A stretch of 64,000 nucleotides of DNA from Opisthocomus hoazin (GCF_030867145.1 NC_134442.1:4479001-4543000), one strand, 5' to 3'; positions 19,571 through 31,620 are shown, counted from the stretch's first letter. The notes: generated by a model from the letters alone, not told the origin. Made by a program: numbers and translations.

Positions 19571-21062
19571 TAGAATGCTTTGGTTTGGAAGGGACATTTA
19601 GTAGTCATCTATCCCAAGTCCCCTGCAGGAGCAGGGACATCTTCAACTAGACCAGGTGGCTCAGAGCCCTATCCAATCTGGCCTTCAGCGTTTCCAGGGA
19701 TGGTGTCTCCACTACCTCTCTGGGCATTCTGTTCCAGGGTTTCACCACCGTTTTGGGAAAAAAAAAAATTCTTCCAGTCTTGATTTACCCCCCCTTTATT
19801 TAAAGTCATTACTCCTTCCTTTATCACATTAGACCTTGCTAAAAAGACTTTCCCTGTCTTTCTTAGATGCTCCCTTTAAGTACTGAAAGTCTGCAATAAC
19901 TTATCCCCACAGCCTGATCATCTCCAGGCTGAGCAGCCCCAACTCTCTGAGCTTTTCCTCACAGGAGAGGTGCTTCAGCCCTCAGATCATTTTTGTCACA
20001 CTCCTCTGGAACTGCAACAACTGCTCCATGTCCTTCTTCTGCTGGGGGCTCCAGCGCTGGATGCAGGACTCCAGGTGGGGTCTCACCAGAGCAGAGCAGA
20101 GGGGCAGAATCCCCTCCGTCGACCTGCTGGCCACACTTCTCTTGATGTAGCCCAGGATGCACTTGGCCTTCTGGGCTGCAAGCACACATTGGTGGTTCAC
20201 ATCCAGCTTTTCATCCACTAGCACGCCTGAGACCTACTCTGAATGGGGCTACTCTCAAGCCCTTCATCCCCCAGCCTGTATTGATAGTGGGGCTTGCCCC
20301 AATCCAGGTGCAGGAACTTGCACTTGGCCTTTCTGAACCTGTTAAAGTTCACTCAGACCTATGTCTCAAGCTTGTCCAGGACTCTGTAGATGGCATCCTA
20401 TCTTTCTGGCATGTCAACTGAAACACTCAGCTTGGCATCATGTGCAAACTTGCTGAGGCTGCACTTGATCTCTCTGTGTCATTGATGAAGATGCTAAACG
20501 GCACTGGTCCCAGTACGGACCCCTGAGGGACACCACTTGTCACCAGCATCCAATTTGGATATTGAGCTGTTGACAACTACCCTCTGGCTGCACCCTGCCG
20601 ACCAATTCCTTATCCACCAAACAGTCCACTCATCAAATCCGTTTCTCTCCAGCTTACAGAGAAGGATGTTGTAGGGAACTGTGACGAAGGCTTTACAGAA
20701 GCCCAGATAGATCACACCCATTGCTCTTCCCTTGTCCACTGATGTAGTCATGCCATCACAGAAGGCCACTAGGCTGGTCAGGGAGGACTTGCCTTTGGTG
20801 ACGCCATGCTGACTGTCTCGAAGCACCTCCCTGTCCTTCATGGGCCTTAGCATAGCTTCTAGGAGGATCTGTTCCATGATCTTCCCAGGCACAGACGTGA
20901 GGCTGACAGGTCGGTAGTTCCCAGGGTCCACCTTTCTATCCTTTTTAAAAATGGGCACAATGTTTCCCCTCCTCCAGTCACCAGGGACTTTCCCTGACTG
21001 CCATGTTCTTTCAAATATCATGGAGAGAGTCTTGGCAACAACATCAGCCAATTCCCTCAGGA
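19571..21062 (-). repeat. CR1 LINE, ~1.5 kb 3' part with RT
   Basis: Begins at its 3' end (ATAGAATGCTTTGGTTTGGAAGGG) and continues without major gaps into the reverse transcriptase domain. A minus frame at 20494-21051 reads [30 protein letters not shown] and WTVWWIRNW. The catalytic FADD block near 20440 reads FAHDAKL, so the enzyme is dead. Truncation at about 21062 is the usual 5' truncation of CR1. Confidence 0.92.
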
Positions 21063-21084
21063 CTCAGATGCATCTCGTCAGGTC

Positions 21085-21700
21085 CAAATGCAGGCCTGGG
21101 ATAGTGTAAGACAGCCTGCAGTAGAGATTGTCAAGGGCTCATGAAAGTCTGAAAGGACACACAAGATCAAGGTCTTTCGCCCTTTGGTTATGACAGTTGC
21201 ATCTGCCGCTGAAGCCTACCAGGAGAATTTCTATTTTGAGACTCTGGTCTTTGTTTCCTCCTCACCTCTTCCTGAGGAAACCAGGATGTGTTGTACAGTT
21301 CTCCTACGCTTGGCATTGCTCACCCTCACATTCCACTGACCCCAGGAGAGCCCTGAGCCACATCTGAGGGACTGGTTCTGCCTTCCCAAGGCCTGGGGCT
21401 CAGGCCTTGGCCTTTCTGCTTCATCAAACAAACCAAGGTTTTTCTCAGCATTTCAGTCACCTGCACAGTGCCTTTGCCTGCCTGAAATCACAGCCTCCAC
21501 TTCTCTGCTCTAAGGAGTCCCTGGGGAGGCTTTGTCAGTAATGGCCCTCAGTGGGGCTCATTAATACTGCAAGGTACTGTGAGTTTTGCTTCTGACTTCC
21601 TGAGCAGTTTATGCTATCTCGTCTCAGTATATGAGGATCTTGGACTCAGCGCCAAATACCCCACGGGGCTCATTAAAATACAGAAAGTCCGGAAGAGCTA
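21085..21700 (+). repeat. Module R1, copy 2
   Basis: Markers shared with copy 1 are 'AGACAGCCTGCAGTAGAGAT', 'GGGGAGGCTTTGTCAGTAAT' and 'CTCATTAAAATACAGAAAG'. It is partial and lies just downstream of OR B. Confidence 0.75.
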
Positions 21701-21864
21701 TCCATCTTTATTGGATAGCTGCTATCTGACAGGCCACATATAAGAGAGTGTTGTGCAAGGGTCAGACACAATAGGATCAAATCTCAAGACAAGTAGTATA
21801 AATCCAGAAAATTATCTCTAAGTAGGATTTTCACATAAGAAAAAAGCAGATGCCTGTCCTAAGA

Positions 21865-22836
21865 TTAACTCTGAAAAATGTGCAGAGAAATGGAGGCAAG
21901 ACATTGGCGTTGAAAAAGCGTCCGTTGGGCCAGTTTCCATAGAGCATCCTTGAGCTGCTGGTTCCTCATGCTGTAGATGAGGGGGTTCACAGCTGGTGGC
22001 AGCACCGAGTACAGAAATGACACCACCAGATCCAGGGATGGGGAGGAGACAGAGGGCGGCTTCAAGTAGGCAAACACTGCAGTGCTGACAAACAGGACAA
22101 CCACGACCAGGTGAGGGAGGCATATGGAAAAGGCTTTGTGCCGTCCCTGCTCAGAGGGGATCCTCAGCACAGCCCTGAAGATCTGCACATAGGACAACAC
22201 AATGAAAGTAAAACACCCGAAATCTAAACAGGCAGTAACCCCAAGAAGCCCAACTTCCCTGAGGTAGGAGTGTGAGCAGGAGAGCTTGAGGATCTGGGGG
22301 ATTTCACAGAAGAACTGGTCCACAGCATTGCCCTTGCAGAGGGGTATGGAAAATGTGTTGGCAGTGTGCAGGAGAGAGTTGAGCAAAGCACTGCCCCAGG
22401 CAGCTGCTGCCATGTGGACACAAGCTCTACTTCCCAGGAGGCTCCCGTAGTGTAGGGGTTTGCAGATGGCAATGGAGCGGTCATAGGCCATGATGGTGAG
22501 GAGACAATACTCAGCAGAGAGAAAGAAAAGAAAGAAAAAGACCTGTACAGCACATCCCATGTAGGAGATGACCCTAGTGTCCCAGAGGGAGTTGGCCATG
22601 GATTTCGGGACAATGGTTGACAGGGACACCAGGTCAAGGAATGAGAGGTTGAGGAGGAAGAAGTACATGGGAGTGTGGAGGCGGTGGTCGCAGGTTATGG
22701 CGGTGATGATGAGGCCGTTGCCCAAGAGGGCAGCAAGGTAGATGCTCAGGAAGAGGCAGAAGTGCAAGAGCTGCAGCTCCCGTGTGTCTGCAAATGCCGG
22801 GAGGAGTATCTCAGTGACAGAAGTTTCATTGGACAT
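21865..22836 (-). CDS. Olfactory receptor copy B, family 14 type, intact frame with DRS variant
   Basis: Single-exon seven-transmembrane odorant receptor of 323 residues; an olfactory neuron ciliary membrane protein by family. The start ATG is followed by SNETSVTEILLPAFADTREL (one N-glycosylation site, NET). Features are the helix 1 GN motif (LLGNGLIIT), helix 2 MYFFLLNLSFLDL, the loop-2 cysteine set, SYVQIFRAVLRIPSEQGRHK, helix 6 and NPLIYSMRN in helix 7. The C-terminus is ~12 residues longer than in copy C. The helix 3 motif is MAYDRSIAIC, so Tyr of DRY is Ser (TAC to TCC). This may weaken coupling but is milder than loss of Arg. A splice acceptor sits 23 bases upstream of the ATG. Family 14 placement is from similarity to avian OR14 proteins. 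The exact member cannot be named. Confidence 0.95.
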   Translation of the reverse strand: MSNETSVTEILLPAFADTRELQLLHFCLFLSIYLAALLGNGLIITAITCDHRLHTPMYFFLLNLSFLDLVSLSTIVPKSMANSLWDTRVISYMGCAVQVFFFLFFLSAEYCLLTIMAYDRSIAICKPLHYGSLLGSRACVHMAAAAWGSALLNSLLHTANTFSIPLCKGNAVDQFFCEIPQILKLSCSHSYLREVGLLGVTACLDFGCFTFIVLSYVQIFRAVLRIPSEQGRHKAFSICLPHLVVVVLFVSTAVFAYLKPPSVSSPSLDLVVSFLYSVLPPAVNPLIYSMRNQQLKDALWKLAQRTLFQRQCLASISLHIFQS

Positions 22837-22858
22837 TTACCACCTCTGGGCATGGGGA

Positions 22859-22880
22859 CCTGTCCAAGGAGAAAAAGACA
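22859..22880 (-). promoter_or_regulatory. Splice acceptor of OR B coding exon
   Basis: The minus strand reads TCTTTTTCTCCTTGGACAG, a pyrimidine tract plus AG, ending 23 bases before the ATG. OR genes usually have non-coding upstream exons joined to one coding exon, and copies C and D have acceptors at like positions. Confidence 0.6.
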
Positions 22881-23299
22881 ATGACAGTTTAGGGGGAGAT
22901 TTCTCTCAGCAGAAAAAAATACCATTATGCACATTAACCCCCCTCATCGAGCAGAAAGAGGAATGAGTCAGTTCCTTGTCTGTTGCTACCAATTGAGTGG
23001 TATTGTTCATCCGAGATTTATGTGCAACCTTGGCACCTGCTGTCCATGAGAATTTCTCTGGGTCAGGGCCACCAGCATCGGTGTCAGAACAAAAACTGAC
23101 CCACATTCCCAGCCCTGCCCCAGAGAGCAGGAACACCACAGACAAGTGCAGAAACAGGGAAGAACACTGCAATGCTCCAGAAAGAATGAAGCAAGGACAG
23201 AGGCATATGGACTTGCTGTGAATTCTTCTCCTTATGCAATTGTCTTCACTGCCACTCGGATGATGACACTGTAGGGCAAGTGCTTTGAGCATCTTTTTT
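22881..23299. other. OR B upstream flank
   Basis: Presumed intron between the OR B acceptor and module R2. No coding frame is recognised. Confidence 0.4.
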
Positions 23300-25010
23300 T
23301 GTGTCCCATTTCCCAGGAATCTTTCATCTGAAGGTCTAGCAAGGGAGGCGCTGTCTCATGACCTGGACCCCACAGCTCTGGGGACAAAGTTTCTGTTGGG
23401 TAGCAGAGGAGACCAGGGGTTTGTGTTGGGTAATGTGTCTGCACTGCAAAGGATGGCAGGGAGGTGCTCGAATCCCCACTTCCACGACATCTCTGGTAGC
23501 AGCTCCCTTTCACTCCCTGCCCGTGTCTCTGCTGCCTGGCACTGTCCCTTGTGGGAGCTGTTTCTGTGTCCCTGGATCTGCTCCCTGTCAATGCTCACAG
23601 AACCCAACTCACCGGCTGTGTGCTCAGCTCTGCCCTGCAGACATCTCCTGGCAGTGGCGCACTGCCCAGGGATATCTCTGTGTTTGGGGGGTCTAAGAAG
23701 CATCTCAGAAAGATGCTAACAAGAACTGGGGTTTCAGTGCCTTCTCCAAAACAGAGAAATAAATTTGCATCTCACAGAACCACAGAGTCACAGAATGGTG
23801 GGTGTTGGAAGGGACCTCTGGAGATCAGCTTGTCCAACCCCCCTGCCAAAGCAGGGTCACCTAGAGAAGGTTGCACAGGACCACATCCAGGCAGGTTTTG
23901 AATATTTCCAGAGAAGGAAACTCCACAACCACTCTGGGCAGCCTGTTCCAGGGCTCCATCACGCTCAGAGTAAAGCAGCTCTTCCTCATGTTCAGCTGGA
24001 ACTTCCTACGCTTCAGTTTGTGCCCAGTGCTCCAGTCTCCCACTGCCCACCCAGCCAACCAAGAGCGGAAAAACCGAAAGCACAGAATCCTTGCCTATCA
24101 GGTGAATGGTGCCTCAATGTCCTTCAGAAGCACCCTCCTTCAGAAGCAAATGTCCTCAGGGTGGTTTGGAGTGGAGAGCAGCCCTCACCGGAACAGGTCC
24201 CACTCTACAGCAGAAGACGCTCCCCTTCCCTGCCTGGGGTCATTCCTTCTACCAACAGCTTCTCCCTGTAGCGTCATGGTGAGCTCCCTAGGCAGGATGA
24301 GTGCTGGCCCTGGCAGGAGGCAGTCCCTGCCCCAGCACACAGCCCCCATGGGTTGCAGGGACCCTGCTCTGAAGGACAGCCCCGGGCACCCCTGGCTGCA
24401 CACCAGAATTCACAGCCCTGCAGCCGGGAGGAGGCAGCTGCGGTGCCCTGTCCCTCTGACCATGCAGAAGGGAAGCCCTGCTGAGGAGCACATCCTTCAC
24501 CCCACACCAGCCAGCTCTGTCAGGTAATTGCAGGCTACTCAACTACACTGCCCTTCAGCCAGAGACTGACTGTGTTAAGGACTGGGAAGAATTCTCTGCC
24601 AGTGAACTCTCAGCTGTCTTCCAAGTCCAGTCTGCCTTCAAGGTCTCTCTGCCTCGCTCCTTTCAACTTGCTACCTGCAGGCAGTGCCCTCAGCCCTGCT
24701 GGGCTTGGCAGAGGAGCTGCTCCTGGGCAGAGCTGTGTCTAATCTGTGCTGCCTGGACGCCATGATCTCCCTCCATCCCAGGAGCCCAGCCCAGCTCAGC
24801 AGCAGAGGACCAGCTCAATATGTCTCTCTGTCTTCCCCCTCTGGGCTCCCTTGAGGAGTCTTTTGGTCTCTAAGGCAACCTGTTTTGAAACAGGCTGAAG
24901 TCACCACTGACGTTCCCTCCCTCTGCTGGGGACAGACACTTCTTCCCTGCAGTGTCATTTCTCCTCTCAGAGAGAAAGTTAGAAAAATCACCTTTCCTTG
25001 CCCCATCATT
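23300..25010 (-). repeat. OR upstream module R2, copy a
   Basis: Non-coding block also found at 37790-39760 (same orientation) and, inverted, at 50090-52010 and 62200-63492. Markers are 'CAGGACTGTCCTCCAG'-like and 'GGGCACCCCTGGCTGCACACC', 'CTACCTGCAGGCAGTGCCCTC', 'AGCTCAGCAGCAGAGGACCA' and 'AACAGGCTGAAGTCACCACTGA'. It lies upstream of OR B. A CR1 at 23770-24050 sits inside this copy only. Confidence 0.75.
23770..24050 (-). repeat. CR1 3' end nested in R2 copy a
   Basis: Antisense CR1 from 'CACAGAATGGTGGGTGTTGG' to 'CTTCCTACGCTTCAGTTTGTGC'. The matching place in copy b (about 38700-38940) lacks it, so it inserted after the module duplicated. Confidence 0.88.
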
Positions 25011-25439
25011 ACACAGGACAACCAGAAAATGACAGGGAGGGCTCTCCTTTACCCCTGCTGAAGGAAGAGATTCAGCCTGGTCATTCAAGGCATCTCATCC
25101 TGGGTTTGAAGTCCTAGAAGAGGGCTCAGCTCCTTCTCATGTGCACTACAAAACCACTGGATGTGGAATTCCTCCTGCCTCAGTTCAGATGTGCACCAAA
25201 ACAGGCTCCTGCATTGAAGCTCCTTATCTCAGGTCCCTTGCTAATTCATGGACGTAGAGGGCAGGAGGAAGATGTTCTGACACAGACACATGGTGACAGG
25301 TTTGGTTCCAGAGGTGACCAAGATGCCTGCTGGTAACTGCAAGCTCTAATGGAGCAGTTCATAGAGACAGGGCAGTGTCTGAGGGCACCTTCCTGGAGGC
25401 TGGTGGGAAATGCCTTTGGCAAACTTAAATGACAGAAGT

Positions 25440-25835
25440 TGCCCATATTTAAGACAACTGAACCTGGGCTTTTCCAGCCCAGAGAAGGGAAGGCTGACGG
25501 GGACCTCATTCCAGCTTGCCAGTACCAATGAAGAGGTCATGGAGAATACATGCACCGCAGTGCATGATGGGAGGACAAAAACAATTGGAGGAAGGTGCAA
25601 GAAGAGAGGTTCATTCAGGACAGAAAGACAATATTTTTCCCCAGAATCTCAGCCAAGTGCTGGAACAGCTCACCCAGAGATGTTGGGCAGTCTCTGTCCA
25701 TGGGGATTTTCAAACTCGGAAAGAATCAAACCTTCAATAGCTTGGTCTGCTCCTGTCTTTGTCAGGCTGGACTGCAGACTTACTGAGGTCTCTTCCAATC
25801 GCAGTCCTCTTCTGATCCTATGATGTTGGACCCTG
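25440..25835 (+). repeat. CR1 3' end, sense orientation
   Basis: Sense CR1 from 'CTGGGCTTTTCCAGCCCAGA' through 'TTCAGGACAGAAAGACAATATTTTTCCCC' to the 3' end 'CTTCCAATCGCAGTCC..GATCCTATGATG'. Confidence 0.8.
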
Positions 25836-27319
25836 TTTCTAACTGGAGCCGAGCAGATGTCTACCTTTTGTTTGTTGGCAAGGAAGAGAAAGATTTCTGT
25901 GCCCATGTGCAGCCCAGTTCTCTAAAGAAAGCAGGTGGGAGCTGGTGCAAAGGAGCTGTACCAGGCAGCTGCAGAGCTCAGTGGAGAAGTCTGATGTGAG
26001 GAGAAATGATCCAAGTCCCAGGAGGCCAGTGAGGGAACTGGTGGGCTTTGGGTCAGGTGAGGAGCAAGGTCATCCATACAGATTCCAAGGGACTGCTTTA
26101 CCCTCCTTGTTAGACCTCTTTAGGAGACAGCCTGGATCAGTACCTGTTGGAGAGTGCTGCTATCACTTCTTCAGTAGACTGATAAATAAGAAAAAATACC
26201 CTGAATGAAGTAAAATTCATGTTTTTTCACTACTCACTGAATTCTGTCCCTTTAGCTGCCTGCTTGAAAGAGCTCCAATTAGCTATACGAGGCATGACGA
26301 GTTGAAAAAGGAAGTATAGGAAGAGAAAGGCACGTGAGGGCTTGTTGCATTGTAAGGACCCCCAGGGTGCATTTGATGCTCAATGTGTGAACCCAAGATA
26401 TTGAGAGAAGACTGCACAAACCTTTCCAGAAGTCAAAGTGGGGTAATGATCCCAAAGGACCCTGAACCATTAATGGATCTCACTGAGGGCCACTAGTGAC
26501 GCAGACTCTTCAGAGCAGATAACTGGAGGCCATGATTCCAGGCAGGCAAAGACAAAGTGCAGGCAACTCTGATGCTGAGAAAACTGCTGGAGTTTTTGGA
26601 TACAAATGCTGGCCAAGCCCTGACCTCCATCTCTAGGGAAGGGAGATCCTGTCCCTCACTCATGACTCAGGGCTATTCCTGGGGCTGTGGGAAGTCGATG
26701 CTGGGAGAAGTCAAATGGTGTGACAGCCCCTGGCCTCCCCAGGGTGGGTGCAAGGAGGCAATGAGGTCTCGTTGCCATGAGCATGATGTATCTCCTCCTA
26801 GGCCTGGGTTGCAGAGAAACCTGCCTGACTCAGGGAGACAAAGACCTGGGTTTTGTCGTGGCCTTTCAGACTTTCCAGCGCCCTTAGCCTTCTCCACCAC
26901 AGGCCATTCTATGCTGTCCCATGCGTGTGTCTGTTTCCCTGCAGGCTGCAGACACCCAGTGCCCCTTGTCCTCACCCTAGTATGTCCCTGCCTATACTGG
27001 TGTCTCACCTTCCTCGCCAGATGGTCCTTGAAACCCAAAGCCATAGGCTGATCCAGACTCCCTCTCTGTGACTTTTTGCACAACAGCACTACCCTCAGAA
27101 TGACATCTCTTTATCCTCGGGTTTAGTTTGGACCACCAAAGCTACGGTTTCTGATGATTGTCCTTTCTCATGTTGTTTCCCACTACCTGAAAAAAAGCAC
27201 TATCATTTCATAAAGAAATTTTCAAGCTGTCTTGACGTCCTACTATTTTTCCCTCGGCCTCCACTTCACCAGGCTAATGAAGCCCAGGTCTCTCATCATA
27301 TCCAGCAGAAATGTTCTGG

Positions 27320-27693
27320 GTATAATAATGCTTACGTCATAACAACATTGTTTAATTTTAGGCCTGACTACTTTGTATAGACGATGCATACCTTGACATC
27401 AATGATGCCCTTGGAGAGGAGCTATGTGTGAGCGTGCATAGTTAATTGAGGAAGGAGTATACTTGTAAGATAAGAATGTAATGCAATGAACCAATCAGAA
27501 AGTAACAAGTAATTCCTGTGTTTTTGTAAGATTATATAGTCTTGTGACTCTGCTCAGCAATGTGCTAGCTTTGTGGAATCATCAGCCAGCACCAGTATCT
27601 GCACAAACATGCCATAAAGACAATACCTCTGCTCTGTGTCTATACTGGCGTACTGCACATGGGTAAACAATCCACATTTTGGGACAATATCTC
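27320..27693 (+). mobile_element. Solo LTR inserted in the left arm
   Basis: Its 3' half matches the LTR at 50662-51308: 'AATACCTCTGCTCTG', 'GTACTGCACATGGG' followed by 'AAACAA', and 'ATTTTGGGACAA'. The polyadenylation-like CATAAAG precedes. The right arm of the duplication lacks it. The exact start is uncertain; TGTTCTGGG near 27311 or later is possible. Confidence 0.7.
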
Positions 27694-27694
27694 C

Positions 27695-28010
27695 ACACGT
27701 GACTGCTAAGCCTATCTCGGCAGACTTTCTCTGACCACCTCACACAGTTCCTCCCCATTCTTCCAGAATGAGGAGCCCCACACAAGGACACACTGCTCCA
27801 GATATGGCCACACCTGTCTGAGTCCAGAAGGACAATAACTGCCCTTGTCTGGGTGGCCATGCTCCACCTAGTGCAGCCCAATGTGCTCATGGCCATCTGC
27901 CTGTTTAGCACCACTGGCCACTACAGCATCCCTTCTAATCCGCAAAGCCTCCTCCTTGAGGCTGCTCCTCAGCCAGTCATGTCTGAGCCTGCCATGATGT
28001 ACAGGCGTTG
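27695..28010 (-). repeat. CR1-like head of R1, antisense
   Basis: Antisense of the piece at 32800-33145: 'CACCTCACACAGTTCCTCCC', 'GAATGAGGAGCCCCACAC', 'CTCCAGATATGGCCACACC' and 'GGTGGCCATGCTCCACCTAG'. Confidence 0.65.
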
Positions 28011-28215
28011 TGGTTTAACCTTGGTAGAGAGCTAATTCCGACGCAGCTGCTCGCTCACTGATGATGTGAAAAGGTATGGAATACCCCTCTGGTCACATGG
28101 GGACAGCTGTCCCAGCTACGTCCCTTCCCAGCTTCTGGGGCACCCCCAGTCTACTTGCTCATAAGGCAGCATCAGAAGCCACAAAGCCTTGATGCTGTGC
28201 AAGCACTGCTCAGCT

Positions 28216-28899
28216 GTAACTGCTCAGCTGACTGTCTCAGGCAGAGACTGCAGAGACACTGCGTCTTCGGGACGGAGCACTGGATACTTATGGGCAAACA
28301 GCAAAGTGCTGCCTGAAAACCTGAGAAATTTTTACACATGTTTGAAAGTATAAGTATGACTTCATCAGCTTAAACAGTTGAAATCTTTTGATAAAATATA
28401 GGTGTTTTCTGATGAGATCAAAAAGAGAAGCTTCCAGGATGTGCATTAATAGCAAGAGGAGACCTGTTCACCTTCCATGATATTTGCCTTGTCAGAGATC
28501 TCTCTATTAGGCTGTGCATCTAATCTCCCTCATCTGTCACATATTTCCACCAGTCCAAAATACAATGACAATGGCTGAAGTCACCTTTCCAGCAGCATAT
28601 CTGCATATATATACACTTGTGATTGCCCGCTAGATTTACCTTCCCCTTACTCTTTGGTCATTCTGACACCTCTCCACAATCCAATTGCTGATTTGAACTT
28701 CGGGGAGTTAAAAGCTTGCCCATATTTAAGTAGTTGGCCTAATTCTGCCTTTACCCAACTCTTTAAGTGTGTTTATTTTATAATTGTCTTTCTGTTTAAA
28801 ACATTTCATGCGTGATTGTGTTTTGAGGAGGTGAAAGTCTCTGGTGGCAGCTTGTACTTGGCATAGAGTGGAGGAGGGTGTTTTATGCAAAATTTTGGA
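28216..28899. other. Spacer of inverted duplication, unassigned part
   Basis: AT-rich, no gene or familiar repeat recognised. Confidence 0.4.
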
Positions 28900-30170
28900 T
28901 TTCTCAGTATTATTTTGTTTGTTCAAAAAGGGAAAGTATCCCTCTGTGCCTGTGTGCAGCCAGTTCTCCAAGGAAAGCAGGAGGGAACAGGTGCAAAGGA
29001 GCTGTAACAGGCAGCTGCAGAGCTCCTTGGAGAAGGCTGATGTAAGGAAAAGGGATGCGAGTCCCAAGTGGCCCCAAGGAGAGAAATGCTGGGGTTGGGG
29101 AGGCGTGAAGCAAAGTTGTCCACACTGTGTCAGACCTCAAGAAACAGCTTCTGCAACCAAGCCAGACCTCCTGAGGAGAGACCCTGCATTAATATTAGTC
29201 AGAGAATGCTGCTGTCACCACTTATCGAAACTCCAAGATGATAAACTACACCTCTTTAAAATGAAAAGACGTTTTTCTTAGAAGCTTTTTGAAATCTTTC
29301 TCCATAAATATATTAGGAAACCTCTCTAATAAACTGTATCAGACTAGAAGAAAACTACAAGAAGAGGCATAGTTTGTTAGGGCTTTCTTCACTGTAATGA
29401 GCCCCATGGAGTGTCTGAGCTGAGTCCTTGAAGCTTGGGTACTGAGAGGAGATTTCACAAACCTTTCCACAATTGAAAATGAGGAGGAAAACATCCTGAG
29501 TACCCTGAAGCATTGCTGAGTCCCACTGAGGACCATTAGCAGCAAAGCCTCCCCAGGGGCTCGTTAGAGCAGAGAACTGGAGGCCATGATGGCAGGCAGC
29601 AAAGGGAAGGTGCAGGCAGCTCAGATGCTGAGAACACCCTGGGTGTGTCTGGTGAAGCAGAAAGGCCAAGGGCTGAGCCCCAGCCCCTGGCAAGGCAGAT
29701 CCTGTCCCTCAGGCCTTGCTCAGGGCTCTTGCTGGGGCAGTGGGAGGTGGGGTGGGTGATGCTGAGGGAAGGCCAATGGGGTGACAGTTCCCTGCCTTCC
29801 TGGGGCTGTGCAAGGAGGCAATGAGCACCCCCCCCAGTGCCTTAGGACAACAGGTCTCCTCACAGGCCTTGGCGGCAGAAACACCTGCAATAGCCAAGGG
29901 GACAAAGCCTTGGGTTCTCTTGGCAAGTGCCAACTTTGCAAGGGCCCTTTGTCATCTCCACCAGAGCTTGTCCTATGCTGTCCCACAGCTGCTTGTGTTT
30001 CCCTGCAGGTTGCAGACACCCATCTCGCTTCCTCACCTTGCTCTCACCCTGACATTTCCATCCAGCCACAGGTGTCTATCTACCCTCTCGCTCTGTTCCT
30101 TGAATCACAAAGAAATGGACTGATCTCATCCTCCTTCTGGGTGACTTCTTGTACCACAGCACTACCACTT
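28900..30170 (-). repeat. Module R1, copy 4 (within the spacer)
   Basis: Antisense R1 markers: 'GAGCTGTAACAGGCAGCTGC', 'GAGCCCCATGGAGTG', 'CCTCCCCAGGGGCTCG', 'GGCCAAGGGCTGAGCCCCAG' and 'CTATGCTGTCCCACAGC'. It is the same orientation as the left arm and lies between the two arms. Confidence 0.75.
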
Positions 30171-30430
30171 GAGTCACATTCCTTCCTCCTCATGTCTAGA
30201 TTTCACCTGCCAAGCTGCACTGTCTGGTAGCTGTTTGTCTCTCCTGATGTTTCCTTCCTCCAAGGAAAGCTCCATCGTCTCAGAAACCACCCTTCTAGGA
30301 AGCATCCCAACCCACCAGGCCTTCTTTTGGCCTTTTTCCTGACCACCGAGGAGTAGCCTCCCTATCATCTCCCAGCGCTGCCAGCCTTTCAGCTTCTCGG
30401 ATAGACATGCCCAAGATGAGTGCTTGCTGC

Positions 30431-30773
30431 TGTCCCATCATGAGCTCAGGCAGAAGAGACAGGACACCCGAACTATCAGCCCCCTTCCTGCAGTGAGCCT
30501 GGGTCCCTCGGCAGAAGGGATCTCCCAGTCCATGTGCCAGCCAGGTGCCTGCTGCTGGCCTGTCACAGACACCGGCAGAGGGGACCTTAAAAGCACATAT
30601 CCCCACCTTGAGCCAAGGGCTGACCTACCAGCAACTTCAGAGAGAAGTGACCTCACAGTCCCTTTCTCAGCCATGTGCCTGCTGTTGGCCAATGACCTCC
30701 AGAGGCAGAAGTGACCTCACAGACCCGTTCACAGCCATTGGCTTGCTACTGGATTATGAGCTCCCGAGACAAT
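30431..30773 (+). repeat. Degenerate ~64-bp tandem repeat, about five units
   Basis: Units begin like GGCAGAAGTGACCTCACAG and continue CCATGTGCCTGCTGTTGGCC then 'AATGACCTCCAGA'. The last two units are clearest; earlier ones are more diverged. Period is near 62-66 bp, so it is a minisatellite. Confidence 0.8.
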
Positions 30774-31062
30774 ATTGACCACATGCTACTGTACCCAACA
30801 ATCACCCTCCTTGGGGCCCAGTACTTGAGCAGATAAAATTAAGCGTGTTTCATCAATTTTATGTAATAAATTTCCTGTCAACCTTTGGAGTGGAGATATG
30901 ATCCACAGAGGAACTGCTGTATTTATACTTCTTCATTTTCTATCACTGCTTCTGCCTCTCGTCTTTTTCTTCTTCATCTGTCTGTTCTGTCTTCAAAGAG
31001 CTCTCAAAATAAAATCATTGAAGCATAGAATAATGCAAGCTAGAAGAGACCCCTGAACACCA

Positions 31063-31620
31063 TTGTACAGGGTCTGGCTGGGATGGAGCTCACTTTCCCT
31101 AGAGCAGCCCACATGCTGCTGTGGTTTGGATTCCTGGTTGGAACGATGTTGATCACGCGTCAGTGTCTTGGCTATTACTGAGCAGTGCTCACATCGCATG
31201 AACGCTGTCTGTCCAAACCCTCCCATGGTTGCTGGCTCAGGGTGGGCCAGTGGCTGGGATGGGACTCAGATGGGATAGCTTACCTGAATTAAACAATGGG
31301 ATATTCCATGCGACATCATGCTGAGCATGAAAACTGATGGAAAGGAGTTATGGGAGGAGATGACATTTTTTATTCAGTGATTTGTCTTCCAAAGCAGCTT
31401 CTACATGTCTTGAATCCTTGCTTTCAAGAGGTGGCTGGACATTGTCTGCTGATGAGAAGAAGAGAGAAAAACTCCTTTGGTTTTGCTTTCCTTCTGTGTG
31501 TGGCCTTTGCTTTTGCTTTTTTCTGTAATCCTGCTCCTCACCCCACATTAAACTGCCTTTAAACTGCCCCGAATTTTTTTCACCTTCATAGTGAGATAGT
31601 GGCTTGGTGAGCACCTGATA
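31063..31620 (+). mobile_element. ERVL-type LTR, sense orientation
   Basis: Starts TGTACAGGGTCTGGCTGGGA. It has 'CTAGAGCAGCCCACATG', 'GGATATTCCATGCGACATCATGC' and, near the 3' side, 'CATTAAACTGCCTTTAAACTG', all features of avian ERVL LTRs. The 3' boundary is approximate. Confidence 0.7.

Larger units (their letters stand above)
25850..28215 (-). repeat. Left arm of large inverted duplication (includes R1 copy 3)
   Basis: Reverse complement of 32590-34560. The outer end (GCTCAGTGGAGAAGTCTGAT versus ATCAGACTTCTCCACTGAGC) and the inner end (CTTGATGCTGTGCAAG versus CTTGCACAGCATCAAG) both match closely, and order is kept between them. The arm is longer than its partner, mainly because of the LTR at 27320-27693. 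Confidence 0.85.

Noticed and set aside
22224-22637. 137-codon minus frame within OR B
   Set aside because: It is a shifted frame inside the OR B coding exon, low in complexity and without family features.
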